A DNA stretch of 64,000 nucleotides. Source: Treponema sp. (GTDB taxonomy: Bacteria > Spirochaetota > Spirochaetia > Treponematales > Treponemataceae). The stretch is taken from assembly GCA_017525605.1 (NCBI GenBank), contig JAFXSM010000035.1, forward strand, positions 1 through 64,000, given 5' to 3'. The position numbers and the translations under genes were made by a program. The stretch's first letter is position 1. Each line of letters starts with the position of its first letter. A model generated the notes under the pieces. That model had not been told where the DNA came from. It saw only the letters and a list, made by a program, of their open reading frames with translations, and did no database searches. Below, in pieces: positions 32,126 through 39,529 of this stretch.

Positions 32126-33360
32126 TGTTTTTACCACTCTACATTGACCCGGGCACGGGTTCAATGCTCTTTTCGATTCTCATCGGCGCGATTACGACGC
32201 TTTTCTTTTTGGGAAAGGCACTTGTCATAAAACTGAAAGTCGTTTTTTCCGGCGGAAAAGTCTCTGCTCAGGATAAGTCATATAAAAAATATGTGATTTA
32301 TTCCGAGGACAAGCGTTATTGGACTGTATTCAAACCAGTCCTTGACGAATTCGAGAAGCGCAAAATCGAAATCACATACTACACGGGAACTGACCAGGAT
32401 CCTGTGTACAACGAAAAATATGAATTTGTTCATGCCGAAACGATTGGCGAAGGAAACAAGGCTTTCGCAAAGTTGAATATGCTTTCTGCCGGCATTGTTT
32501 TGATGACAACGCCGGGCTTGCAAGTCTATCAGCTCAAGAGAAGCAAGAACGTAAAGCATTACAGTCATATTTTCCACTCGTGCACAGATTCCACGATGTA
32601 CCGTCTTTTCGGTCTCGATTATTTCGATTCAGTTTTGATGACCGGGGATTATCAGGCAGATGACATCCGTCTTCTTGAGAAACAGCGCGACCTTCCTGCA
32701 AAGGAACTTGTGACTGTCGGCTGCACGTATCTTGATGTCCTCAAGGAAAAGATGGCTTCGATTCCTGAAGAGGAAAATCACGAATTTACGGTACTTGTTT
32801 CGCCGTCTTGGGGAAAAAGCGCGCTTCTCGGTCTTTACGGCGAAAAGCTGCTTGACCCGCTCGTGAAAAGCGGAATGAAAGTAATCGTCCGCCCTCACCC
32901 GCAGAGCCGCATTTCCGAAAAAGAAATGCTCGACCGTCTGCATGAGCGTTACAAGGACGCAAAGAATCTTTCGTGGGACAACGAGCGCGACAACATCTAT
33001 TCGCTCAAAAAAGCGGACTTGATGATTTCGGATTTTTCGGGAATCGTCTACGACTACACATTCTTGTGCGACAAGCCTGTTATGTATGCGAATGCCGAGA
33101 TGGATTTGCTTCCGTACGACATTTACGACACCGGGCATGAACCGTGGGCAGTGACAACTTTGCATGAAATCGGAATTCCGATTAAGGAAGAGGATTTTGC
33201 GAACATTGCCGATGTCATAAAAAATGCCAGCGACAGCCCGAAACTTGCGGCGAAACGTGCGCATTACAAAGCGGAAGCATGGCAGCACATCGGTGAGGCA
33301 GGCAAACTCACAGCCGATTACATGATAAACACTTTGAAAAAAATCGAAGCTGCAAAATAA
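32122..33360 (+). CDS. CDP-glycerol glycerophosphotransferase family protein (copy C)
   Basis: This 412-aa third paralogue starts LYIDPGTGSMLFSILIGAI and shows YSEDKRYWTVFKPVLDEF, TTPGLQVYQLKRSK, LVSPSWGKSA, VIVRPHPQ and MISDFSGIVYDYT. The ATG overlaps the preceding fusion stop by 4 nt, which ties this transferase to that cytidylyltransferase; it is likely to use the activated product. It is the last gene of the operon and is followed by a strong terminator. Confidence 0.9.
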   Translation: MMFLPLYIDPGTGSMLFSILIGAITTLFFLGKALVIKLKVVFSGGKVSAQDKSYKKYVIYSEDKRYWTVFKPVLDEFEKRKIEITYYTGTDQDPVYNEKYEFVHAETIGEGNKAFAKLNMLSAGIVLMTTPGLQVYQLKRSKNVKHYSHIFHSCTDSTMYRLFGLDYFDSVLMTGDYQADDIRLLEKQRDLPAKELVTVGCTYLDVLKEKMASIPEEENHEFTVLVSPSWGKSALLGLYGEKLLDPLVKSGMKVIVRPHPQSRISEKEMLDRLHERYKDAKNLSWDNERDNIYSLKKADLMISDFSGIVYDYTFLCDKPVMYANAEMDLLPYDIYDTGHEPWAVTTLHEIGIPIKEEDFANIADVIKNASDSPKLAAKRAHYKAEAWQHIGEAGKLTADYMINTLKKIEAAK

Positions 33361-33370
33361 AAAATACATA

Positions 33371-33414
33371 AAAAAAAGCTGAATCTGTTGCAACAAACGG
33401 ATTCAGCTTTTTTT
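33371..33414. terminator. Bidirectional intrinsic terminator
   Basis: AAAAAAAGCTGAATC (33371-33385) pairs with GATTCAGCTTTTTTT (33400-33414). The A-run and T-run flank a G/C-containing stem, so it works in both directions. It closes the surface-polymer operon (+) and the hypothetical gene at 33451 (-). The loop itself contains the 10-bp palindrome TGTTGCAACA. Confidence 0.92.
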
Positions 33415-33450
33415 TGCATTTTACATTTTTCAAATTTAGCTGACCGAAAA

Positions 33451-34215
33451 TCAGAAATTCATGTCGATTATCAGCTGGACTTCTGTTGTAGTTGTTCCGA
33501 GTTTTGTCGCGATGAATTCAATGTCCAGACCTTGCGCATACAAATCCATTACTTCGCGGGAGAAATCTTTCCGGGATTTTATCGGCTCTGAAGAATAGGT
33601 CACGCTAGGCATCACATTCTGCTGCGGCTTCGGTGCTTCAACATCCTGGAAATTCGGTTGTCTCTGCACATTTCCAAGCTGCTGATTTTGAGCATATCGT
33701 TCGGCAGGATTTCTCGACACGGAAAAATAACTTCTGTCGTCAGTTCTTGCATCTGCCTGACGTTGCTCAAAATGCTCAGGTTCAGCCATTGTCTCGGGAT
33801 TCATTCGTTCATTCTGAATTTGGCTTGTATCCGAAATATTTGCCGATGCAGCTTTCGGATTCGCAAATGAAACTGCAAGATTCTCGTTTGTCCTGTTCTC
33901 GTTCAGCCTGTTCGACCTCTGCAATGCCGCCTGAAATTCATTCGAAGCCTCGCTTCTTGCCAAATCGGAATTGAGTATCGCAATTCTCTTTTCAGCGTCC
34001 GAAAGAACTTCTTTCAGGTCCTTTATCTTCGCGTCTGCCAGATTCAAATCGCGGGCAGTGTTCCTGTTCACGTCCTCAATCATCCGGTTCAGCTCTTCAC
34101 GCGTCCTTGCGATTATGTCTTCCGTGGAAAAAAGCTTTTTGAATTTTTTCAGGAAGATAATCCACATGAAAATGTTGAAAACGCAAATCAAAACTGTAAG
34201 AAAAATCGTAGCCAT
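33451..34215 (-). CDS. Membrane-anchored coiled-coil protein with C-terminal helix-turn-helix-like segment
   Basis: I do not recognise a named family for this 254-aa protein. One membrane segment spans residues 2-22 (ATIFLTVLICVFNIFMWIIF), then a charged coiled coil (about 30-100), a Gln/Asn-rich linker and a short C-terminal helical unit VMDLYAQGLDIEFIATKLGT resembling a helix-turn-helix of the kind seen in small flagellum-linked membrane proteins. The ATG at 34215 was chosen; the longer ORF would begin at TTG. The upstream gene at 34241 lies 25 bp away on the same strand and they form a small operon. Confidence 0.75.
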   Translation of the reverse strand: MATIFLTVLICVFNIFMWIIFLKKFKKLFSTEDIIARTREELNRMIEDVNRNTARDLNLADAKIKDLKEVLSDAEKRIAILNSDLARSEASNEFQAALQRSNRLNENRTNENLAVSFANPKAASANISDTSQIQNERMNPETMAEPEHFEQRQADARTDDRSYFSVSRNPAERYAQNQQLGNVQRQPNFQDVEAPKPQQNVMPSVTYSSEPIKSRKDFSREVMDLYAQGLDIEFIATKLGTTTTEVQLIIDMNF

Positions 34216-34240
34216 CGGAAACAAAACCTAAAAATTAAAA

Positions 34241-34582
34241 TCAAGTTGAAATATTGACGTGATTGCCAAGATAAGACTCCCGTATTTCTGGAAGTTTGCT
34301 TTTTGCAGAATCTTCTGAGTCCTGCCCGCTTTCTTCCGAATCGCCTTTCGGTTGTTCTGAATCTCCGTTCTGCCTTTTTCCGTCCTTTCCGACAATCATC
34401 GTCTTGGACTCATTGTCGGCAGCCTTCGAAACCATCTTTGCTTTTTCTGCATTCTGCTGAATCATCCTTGATTCCTGCAGCTGCTGCGCCAAATGCGGAC
34501 CATTCTGCTGATCGGAGGCAAGTTTTGCAAGATGCCCCATCTGTGCATAAATCGTCTGTAAATCAATCGGAGCTATAGCCAT
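34241..34582 (-). CDS. Conserved small hydrophilic protein, unknown function
   Basis: This 113-aa protein beginning MAIAPIDLQTIYAQMGHLAK is helical in its first half and Ser/Asp/Gly-rich and probably disordered in its second. No known domain is recognised. The ATG at 34582 has AAAGGAG seven bases upstream; a GTG two codons earlier sits too close to that site. It has its own strong promoter (34629-34657) and precedes the coiled-coil membrane protein gene. Confidence 0.75.
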   Translation of the reverse strand: MAIAPIDLQTIYAQMGHLAKLASDQQNGPHLAQQLQESRMIQQNAEKAKMVSKAADNESKTMIVGKDGKRQNGDSEQPKGDSEESGQDSEDSAKSKLPEIRESYLGNHVNIST

Positions 34583-34628
34583 CGTCACACTCCTTTGTTG
34601 CTATAGTTACAAGCCCCACCCGACCTCT

Positions 34629-34657
34629 ATTATAAACAAGGCGTTATTTTTTTTCAA
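34629..34657 (-). promoter_or_regulatory. Sigma-70-type promoter of the 34582-33451 operon
   Basis: The minus strand has TTGAAA (34657-34652), exactly 17 bp, then a perfect TATAAT (34634-34629). The ribosome-binding site and ATG follow about 40 bp on. Confidence 0.85.
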
Positions 34658-34753
34658 ACAAAGTTACAAAAATTACAGATATCTTCAATAATTTTTGAAA
34701 AATACGGCTGTTCATTAAAAAAAACGGGGCTATTTTTCTGTTTACTTATTGTT

Positions 34754-34771
34754 CACGAAATCGATTTCGTG
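34754..34771. promoter_or_regulatory. 18-bp palindromic operator in the NSS transporter promoter
   Basis: CACGAAATCGATTTCGTG is a perfect palindrome ending 17 bp before the transporter ATG. A possible -35 (TTGTTC, 34749-34754) and -10 (TATTTT, 34773-34778) flank it, so a bound dimer would occupy the promoter spacer. The rest of 34589-34788 holds only the promoter of the leftward operon. Confidence 0.6.
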
Positions 34772-34788
34772 GTATTTTTTTAAACATT

Positions 34789-36168
34789 ATGAATAACGAA
34801 CGTAACTCATTTTCAAATTCTGTTGGTTTTGTTCTGGCTGCGGCAGGAAGCGCTGTCGGATTGGGAAACATATGGCGATTTCCTTATCTTGCCGCAAAAG
34901 ATGGAGGCGGTCTTTTCCTTGTGATTTACATTGTTCTTGCAATCACATTCGGATTCACGCTTCTCATCTCCGAGGTTGCAATTGGTCGCAAGACTAAGCA
35001 AAGTTCGCTTACCGCGTATGGAAAAATCAACAAAAAATTCGGTTGGCTCGGCGGTTTTTCCGCACTTGTTCCATTTCTCATTCTTCCGTATTACTGCATA
35101 ATCGGCGGCTGGGTTCTCAAGTACACAATCGCGTTCCTTACTGGACACGGATTTGACGCAGCTGTTGACGGATATTTCACGAGCTTCATCACGGCGCAGT
35201 ATCAGCCGATTATTTTCGACGCAATTTTCCTTATCGCAGTCGCAGTCGTCATTTACCGCGGCGTGAACAAGGGAATCGAAGCAATATCGAGGATTTTGAT
35301 GCCGATTCTTTTCCTTCTCGTCGTCGGAATCGCGATTTATTCACTGACGATAAAAAGCCCGGAGACTGGAAGAAGCGGTCTTGATGGTCTGAAAGTCTAT
35401 GTAATTCCGTCTATTGAAGGTCTGACTTTCAAGAAATTCGTCGTCGTCCTCACTGATGCGATGGGACAGCTCTTCTACAGTATCAGCGTCGCGATGGGCA
35501 TCATGGTCACTTACGGCTCATACTTCAAGAAAGAATCAAACCTCGTAAAGTGCGTGAACCAGATTGAGATTTTCGACACTCTGATTGCATTCCTTGCCGG
35601 CGTTATGATTATTCCGACCGTCTACGTTTTCATGGGGCCGGAAGGAATGACTGGCGGACCAGGACTCATGTTCATAGCAATACCGAAAATCTTCGTTCAG
35701 ATGGGAATCATCGGTCAGATTATCGGTGCAGCATTCTTCGTCATGGTTCTTTTTGCGGCACTCACAAGCGCAATGTCAGTCCTCGAAGCTGTCGTTTCAG
35801 GATTCATCGACCACTACAAGATTTCAAGAAGACGCGCAACAGTTATCGAGACTGCAATCGCACTTGCAATCGGAATCGTAATCTGTCTCGGCTACAACAT
35901 CTTCTATTTTGAAGTTCCGCTTCCGAACGGCGCAATCGCTCAGATTTTGGACATCGTTGACTACATCTCAAACAACATCCTCATGCCTGTCGTCGCAATC
36001 GGCACTTGTATTCTGATTGGCTGGGTTGCAAAACCTAAGACTGTAATCGAAGAAGCGACAATAAACGGAGAAAAATTCGGACGAAAACATCTTTACATCG
36101 TAATGATAAAATTCGTCACGCCAGTTCTCCTCACAATCCTCCTCCTCGGTTCTTTGGGACTTATTTAA
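34789..36168 (+). CDS. Sodium-dependent transporter of the NSS (SNF) family
   Basis: This 459-aa protein has 11-12 membrane segments of the LeuT fold and is of normal length for bacterial members. It begins with the family signature SVGFVLAAAGSAVGLGNIWRFPYLA, where TM1 is unwound at the Na+/substrate site, and shows LPYYCIIGGWVLKY in TM3 and LFYSISVAMGIMVTYGSY in TM6. It imports an amino acid or related amine with Na+; the substrate cannot be assigned. The start codon has no Shine-Dalgarno and lies 10 bp after a -10-like box, so translation may be near-leaderless. A palindromic operator lies upstream. Confidence 0.93.
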   Translation: MNNERNSFSNSVGFVLAAAGSAVGLGNIWRFPYLAAKDGGGLFLVIYIVLAITFGFTLLISEVAIGRKTKQSSLTAYGKINKKFGWLGGFSALVPFLILPYYCIIGGWVLKYTIAFLTGHGFDAAVDGYFTSFITAQYQPIIFDAIFLIAVAVVIYRGVNKGIEAISRILMPILFLLVVGIAIYSLTIKSPETGRSGLDGLKVYVIPSIEGLTFKKFVVVLTDAMGQLFYSISVAMGIMVTYGSYFKKESNLVKCVNQIEIFDTLIAFLAGVMIIPTVYVFMGPEGMTGGPGLMFIAIPKIFVQMGIIGQIIGAAFFVMVLFAALTSAMSVLEAVVSGFIDHYKISRRRATVIETAIALAIGIVICLGYNIFYFEVPLPNGAIAQILDIVDYISNNILMPVVAIGTCILIGWVAKPKTVIEEATINGEKFGRKHLYIVMIKFVTPVLLTILLLGSLGLI

Positions 36169-36190
36169 TCTAAATCTTATTTTTGCAACC

Positions 36191-36234
36191 AAAAACGCAG
36201 AAACAACCACATTTATAGTTGTTTCTGCGTTTTT
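36191..36234. terminator. Bidirectional terminator between NSS gene and metE
   Basis: AAAAACGCAGAAACAAC (36191-36207) pairs perfectly with its complement at 36218-36234 (17 bp, 10-nt loop), and T-runs on both strands follow. It sits 2 bp beyond the metE stop. Confidence 0.93.
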
Positions 36235-36235
36235 T

Positions 36236-38503
36236 TTATGCGCTTCGCAAAATCTTTGCCGCTTCGACAAGGTTCTTCAAGCTTGATTCGGTCTCGCTTT
36301 CTCCGCGCGTTTTCAGTCCGCAGTCAGGATTGACCCACAACTTTTCGCAAGGAATTTTTTCGAGCATCTTTTTCAGCGCACCTACGATTTCCTCGACGGA
36401 CGGAACTCTTGCGGAGTGAATGTCATAAACGCCAGGACCGACTTCCGTTCTGAAATCAGCTTCTTTCAGGCAGTCAAGAATTTTCAAATCCGCGCGGCTT
36501 GCCTCAAAAGTTATCACGTCGGCATCCATCGCATCGATTTCTTTTATGATGTCGTTGAATTCGCTGTAGCACATGTGGGTGTGAATCTGCGTCTCCGGCT
36601 TCACTTTTGCGTGGACGAGGCGGAATGCAGGAATCGCCCATTCAAGATACTCCGAATACCAGTCATTTTTCCGAAGCGGAAGTTTTTCCCTGAGCGCAGC
36701 CTCGTCAATCTGGATGATTTTGATTCCGTTCTTCTCAAGTTCCAGAACTTCCGCCCTGATTGCAAGCGCAATCTGCAATGCCTGCTCCTTCAGCGAGATG
36801 TCTTCGCGCGGAAACGACCAGTTCAGAATCGTTATCGGACCTGTGAGCATTCCTTTTACGATTTTCTTCGTCTGTTTCTGCGCAAAAACTGCCCAATCGA
36901 CAGTCATCGCGTTTTTTCTGCTCACGTCGCTCCAGACAATCGGCGGCTTCACGCACCTCGTTCCGTAGCTCTGCACCCACGCATTTTTCGTGAAGACGTA
37001 TCCGTAAAGCTGGCTTCCGAAATATTCAACCATGTCGTTGCGCTCGAATTCGCCGTGGACAAGAACGTCAAGCCCGATTTTTTCCTGCAAACCGATGCAT
37101 TCTTTTATTTTCCGCTCGTTGAACGAAACGTACTGCGCCTTCGTTATCTTGCCGTTTTTGAACGCTGCCCTGTTCGCGCGGACTTCGCTCGTCTGCGGAA
37201 AAGAACCGATTGTCGTTGTCGGAAATGACGGAAGATTCAGGCACTTTTTCTGAATTTTCTCCCGCTCGAAAAAATCCGGTTTCCGCTCAAAGTCGCTTTT
37301 GGAAAGATTTTTCATTTCAAGCTGCACGTCGGCACTTTTGAAGACTCTCTCGGAAGAAAAAAGCTTTGCGTTTTCGGCAAAATCATCTTCGTTTTCGTAG
37401 GCAATCGATTTTAGTTCGGAAAGTTTCTCTTCCGCGAACGAAAAATACTTTTTTATCTCGCCTGAAATCGAATTTTCCTCTTCGGTTGTGTACGGAACGT
37501 GAAGCAGCGAGCATGACGGCGAAATCACAATGTTTTCTTTTGCAACGTGCTTTTCGATTTTTTCAAGAAGTTCGGTTTTCCGACAAAAATTGCTTTTCCA
37601 GATGTTCTTTCCGTTCACTATTCCGGCAAAAAGAACAGTGTTTTTCGGAAATCCATTTCCAAGAAGCGAAAGGCTCTGTTTGCCTTCGATAAAATCAAGA
37701 CCAATTCCGTCGAACTCAAGCGAAACAACGTCGTCATAAACATCGCGGATGTCGCCGAAGAAAGTCGAAATCGCGATTTTGATGTTCGATGTGCTTCGGA
37801 TTTTCGAAATCAGCTGCTTATAAATAGAAGAAAAAAGCGATTTTTCACTTTTGCTCATATCAAGGACAAGCGCAGGCTCTGAAAACGAAATCCACTTTGC
37901 GCCGGCTTCCGAAAGCTTTCTTGCAAGTTCCGCATACGAATCCGCAAAATCTTCAGCAAAATCCTCCGCGTGTTTTTTCCCTTTGAAAGAAGCGAGATGC
38001 AAAAACGTGTACGCGCCGATGATTCCCGGCACAGTTTCGATTCCAAGTGATTTTGATTCGTTGAATTCCGCAAGGACTTTGTTTTTCTCGTTCAAAGCGA
38101 TTTTCGTCTCGTCAGAAAGTTCCGGCACAATGTAGTGATAATTCGTGTTGAACCATTTTTTCATCGGCAACGCTTTCACGTCGCCCTTCTCGCCTTGATA
38201 GCCATGCGCCGCGGCAAAATATTTGTCGAGTTCGGAAAGATTCAGTTCCGAATAACGATTTGGGACTGCGCCAAAAAGAAACGCAGCGTCGAGAACATTG
38301 TCGTAAAACGAAAAATCATTGCACGGAATGAAATCGATTCCGGCCGCCGATTGTTTTTTCCAGCCGTATGAGCGGATTTTTGCCGCCGTGTTCTCAAGCT
38401 CGTCACTGGAAATCTCATTTTTGAAATATTTTTCGCAAGCGAATTTCAACTCGCGATTTTTTCCGATTCTCGGAAAACCGAATACTGCACTTTTATACGC
38501 CAT
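36236..38503 (-). CDS. metE: Cobalamin-independent methionine synthase MetE
   Basis: This 755-aa enzyme transfers the methyl group of 5-methyltetrahydropteroyl-glutamate to homocysteine in the cytoplasm. The N-terminal domain starts FGFPRIGKNRELKFACEKY. The C-terminal catalytic domain shows FPTTTIGSFPQTSEVRANR, the Zn ligands His and Cys in THMCYSEFND (about residue 635), a Glu in ITFEASRAD and the last Cys in WVNPDCGLKTRG (about 727). Length is normal for MetE. The ATG follows GGAG. A LysR gene and an inverted-repeat operator lie just upstream. Confidence 0.97.
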   Translation of the reverse strand: MAYKSAVFGFPRIGKNRELKFACEKYFKNEISSDELENTAAKIRSYGWKKQSAAGIDFIPCNDFSFYDNVLDAAFLFGAVPNRYSELNLSELDKYFAAAHGYQGEKGDVKALPMKKWFNTNYHYIVPELSDETKIALNEKNKVLAEFNESKSLGIETVPGIIGAYTFLHLASFKGKKHAEDFAEDFADSYAELARKLSEAGAKWISFSEPALVLDMSKSEKSLFSSIYKQLISKIRSTSNIKIAISTFFGDIRDVYDDVVSLEFDGIGLDFIEGKQSLSLLGNGFPKNTVLFAGIVNGKNIWKSNFCRKTELLEKIEKHVAKENIVISPSCSLLHVPYTTEEENSISGEIKKYFSFAEEKLSELKSIAYENEDDFAENAKLFSSERVFKSADVQLEMKNLSKSDFERKPDFFEREKIQKKCLNLPSFPTTTIGSFPQTSEVRANRAAFKNGKITKAQYVSFNERKIKECIGLQEKIGLDVLVHGEFERNDMVEYFGSQLYGYVFTKNAWVQSYGTRCVKPPIVWSDVSRKNAMTVDWAVFAQKQTKKIVKGMLTGPITILNWSFPREDISLKEQALQIALAIRAEVLELEKNGIKIIQIDEAALREKLPLRKNDWYSEYLEWAIPAFRLVHAKVKPETQIHTHMCYSEFNDIIKEIDAMDADVITFEASRADLKILDCLKEADFRTEVGPGVYDIHSARVPSVEEIVGALKKMLEKIPCEKLWVNPDCGLKTRGESETESSLKNLVEAAKILRSA

Positions 38504-38554
38504 TTTTTTTCTCCACAGAAATTTCTTGATTTCGCAATTTTTGATTTTTTTAGC

Positions 38555-38595
38555 AGTATAAGAATTTGCAGGACTCGTGAAAAATACTATTTTCA
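38555..38595 (-). promoter_or_regulatory. metE promoter with LysR-type inverted repeat
   Basis: The minus strand -10 TATACT (38560-38555) lies 17 bp from TTTTCA (38583-38578). That weak -35 is one half of the 18-bp inverted repeat TGAAAAATACTATTTTCA (38578-38595). A weak -35 overlapped by a dyad with the T...A layout of LysR boxes suits an activator-dependent promoter. Confidence 0.55.
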
Positions 38596-38600
38596 GGCGG

Positions 38601-39521
38601 TTAACAATAGTTTTTTTCTATGGCGATTTTCTTTATCGATTCGACATACGCATTTGCATATCGCGACATCATAACTCCGCTTCTCGTGACGATTCCGACT
38701 GTCATCTTGTCGTCAACCAAAAGCTCCCTCGAAATGATTTCAGAGCCGTTCAGTTCATGGCTGATTACGCCGGAGCAAATCGTGTACCCGTCAAGCCCGA
38801 TTAGCAGATTGAAAAGCGTCGCCCTGTCGCGCACTTTGATATTTTTCGTGCAGTCGAAATCAATCGGAGAAAGAGGCTCTTCCGAAAAATAGAACGAATT
38901 GAAATCTCCCTGCTCGTATGTCAGATACGGGAACGGCTTCAAGTCTTCAAGCGTGATTTTTTCTTTTTTGGCAAGCGGATTTTTTGAAGAGATGAAAACG
39001 TGCAGATTCGTCGTGAAAAGAGGCGCGAAATTCAGATTGTTCTTTTTGAGAAGTTTTGAAATCACGTCCTCGTTTCTCTGGCTTTTGAAAAGAACGCCGA
39101 CTTCGCTTTTCATATGCGCAACGTCCTCGATTATTTCGTGCGTCGCAGTTTCGCGCAACGTGAAATCGTACTCGTCGCCGCCGAATTTTTTTATCACATC
39201 GACAAATGCTTCGACCGCGAACGAATAATGCTGGCAGCTCACCGAAAAAACAGGTTTTATTTCGCTCGTTCCTTTGTAATGCTCCTCAAGAAGCGCGAAC
39301 TGCTCCAGAACCTGCCTTGCGTACGAAAGAAATTCGTCGCCCTCATTCGTCACGGAAACGCCTTTGTTCGTGCGCGAAAAAATTTCAATGCCGATTTCTT
39401 TTTCAAGCTCGCGAATGGCGGCAGTCAAACTCGGCTGCGAAATGAAAACCCGTTTCGACGCTTCCGTTATGTTCTGAGATTCAGCTACTGCCACCGCGTA
39501 TTTCAACTGCTGCAACGTCAT
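38601..39521 (-). CDS. LysR-family transcriptional regulator
   Basis: This 306-aa protein has an N-terminal winged helix (LQQLKYAVAVAESQNITEAS, ISQPSLTAAIRELEKEIGI) and a periplasmic-binding-like effector domain (SCQHYSFAVEAFVDVIKKF). It is a typical LTTR length. It sits 97 bp upstream of metE on the same strand, so it is a good candidate MetE regulator (MetR- or CysB-like), but effector and targets are inferred. Start ATG 9 bp after the radical SAM gene stop, with a weak ribosome-binding site, so it may be coupled to that operon. Confidence 0.92.
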   Translation of the reverse strand: MTLQQLKYAVAVAESQNITEASKRVFISQPSLTAAIRELEKEIGIEIFSRTNKGVSVTNEGDEFLSYARQVLEQFALLEEHYKGTSEIKPVFSVSCQHYSFAVEAFVDVIKKFGGDEYDFTLRETATHEIIEDVAHMKSEVGVLFKSQRNEDVISKLLKKNNLNFAPLFTTNLHVFISSKNPLAKKEKITLEDLKPFPYLTYEQGDFNSFYFSEEPLSPIDFDCTKNIKVRDRATLFNLLIGLDGYTICSGVISHELNGSEIISRELLVDDKMTVGIVTRSGVMMSRYANAYVESIKKIAIEKNYC

Positions 39522-39529
39522 TTTCAGTT

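Noticed and set aside
18680..33360. Mobile element origin for the surface locus
   Set aside because: No transposase, integrase, flanking direct repeats or tRNA attachment site were seen around it.
36416..37228. 270-aa plus-strand ORF
   Set aside because: It is antisense to metE, which has full-length conserved motifs; no promoter or start site.
38504..38600. SAM or cobalamin riboswitch before metE
   Set aside because: The 97-bp gap is too short and shows no SAM-box or B12-box motifs; a LysR dyad explains it better.
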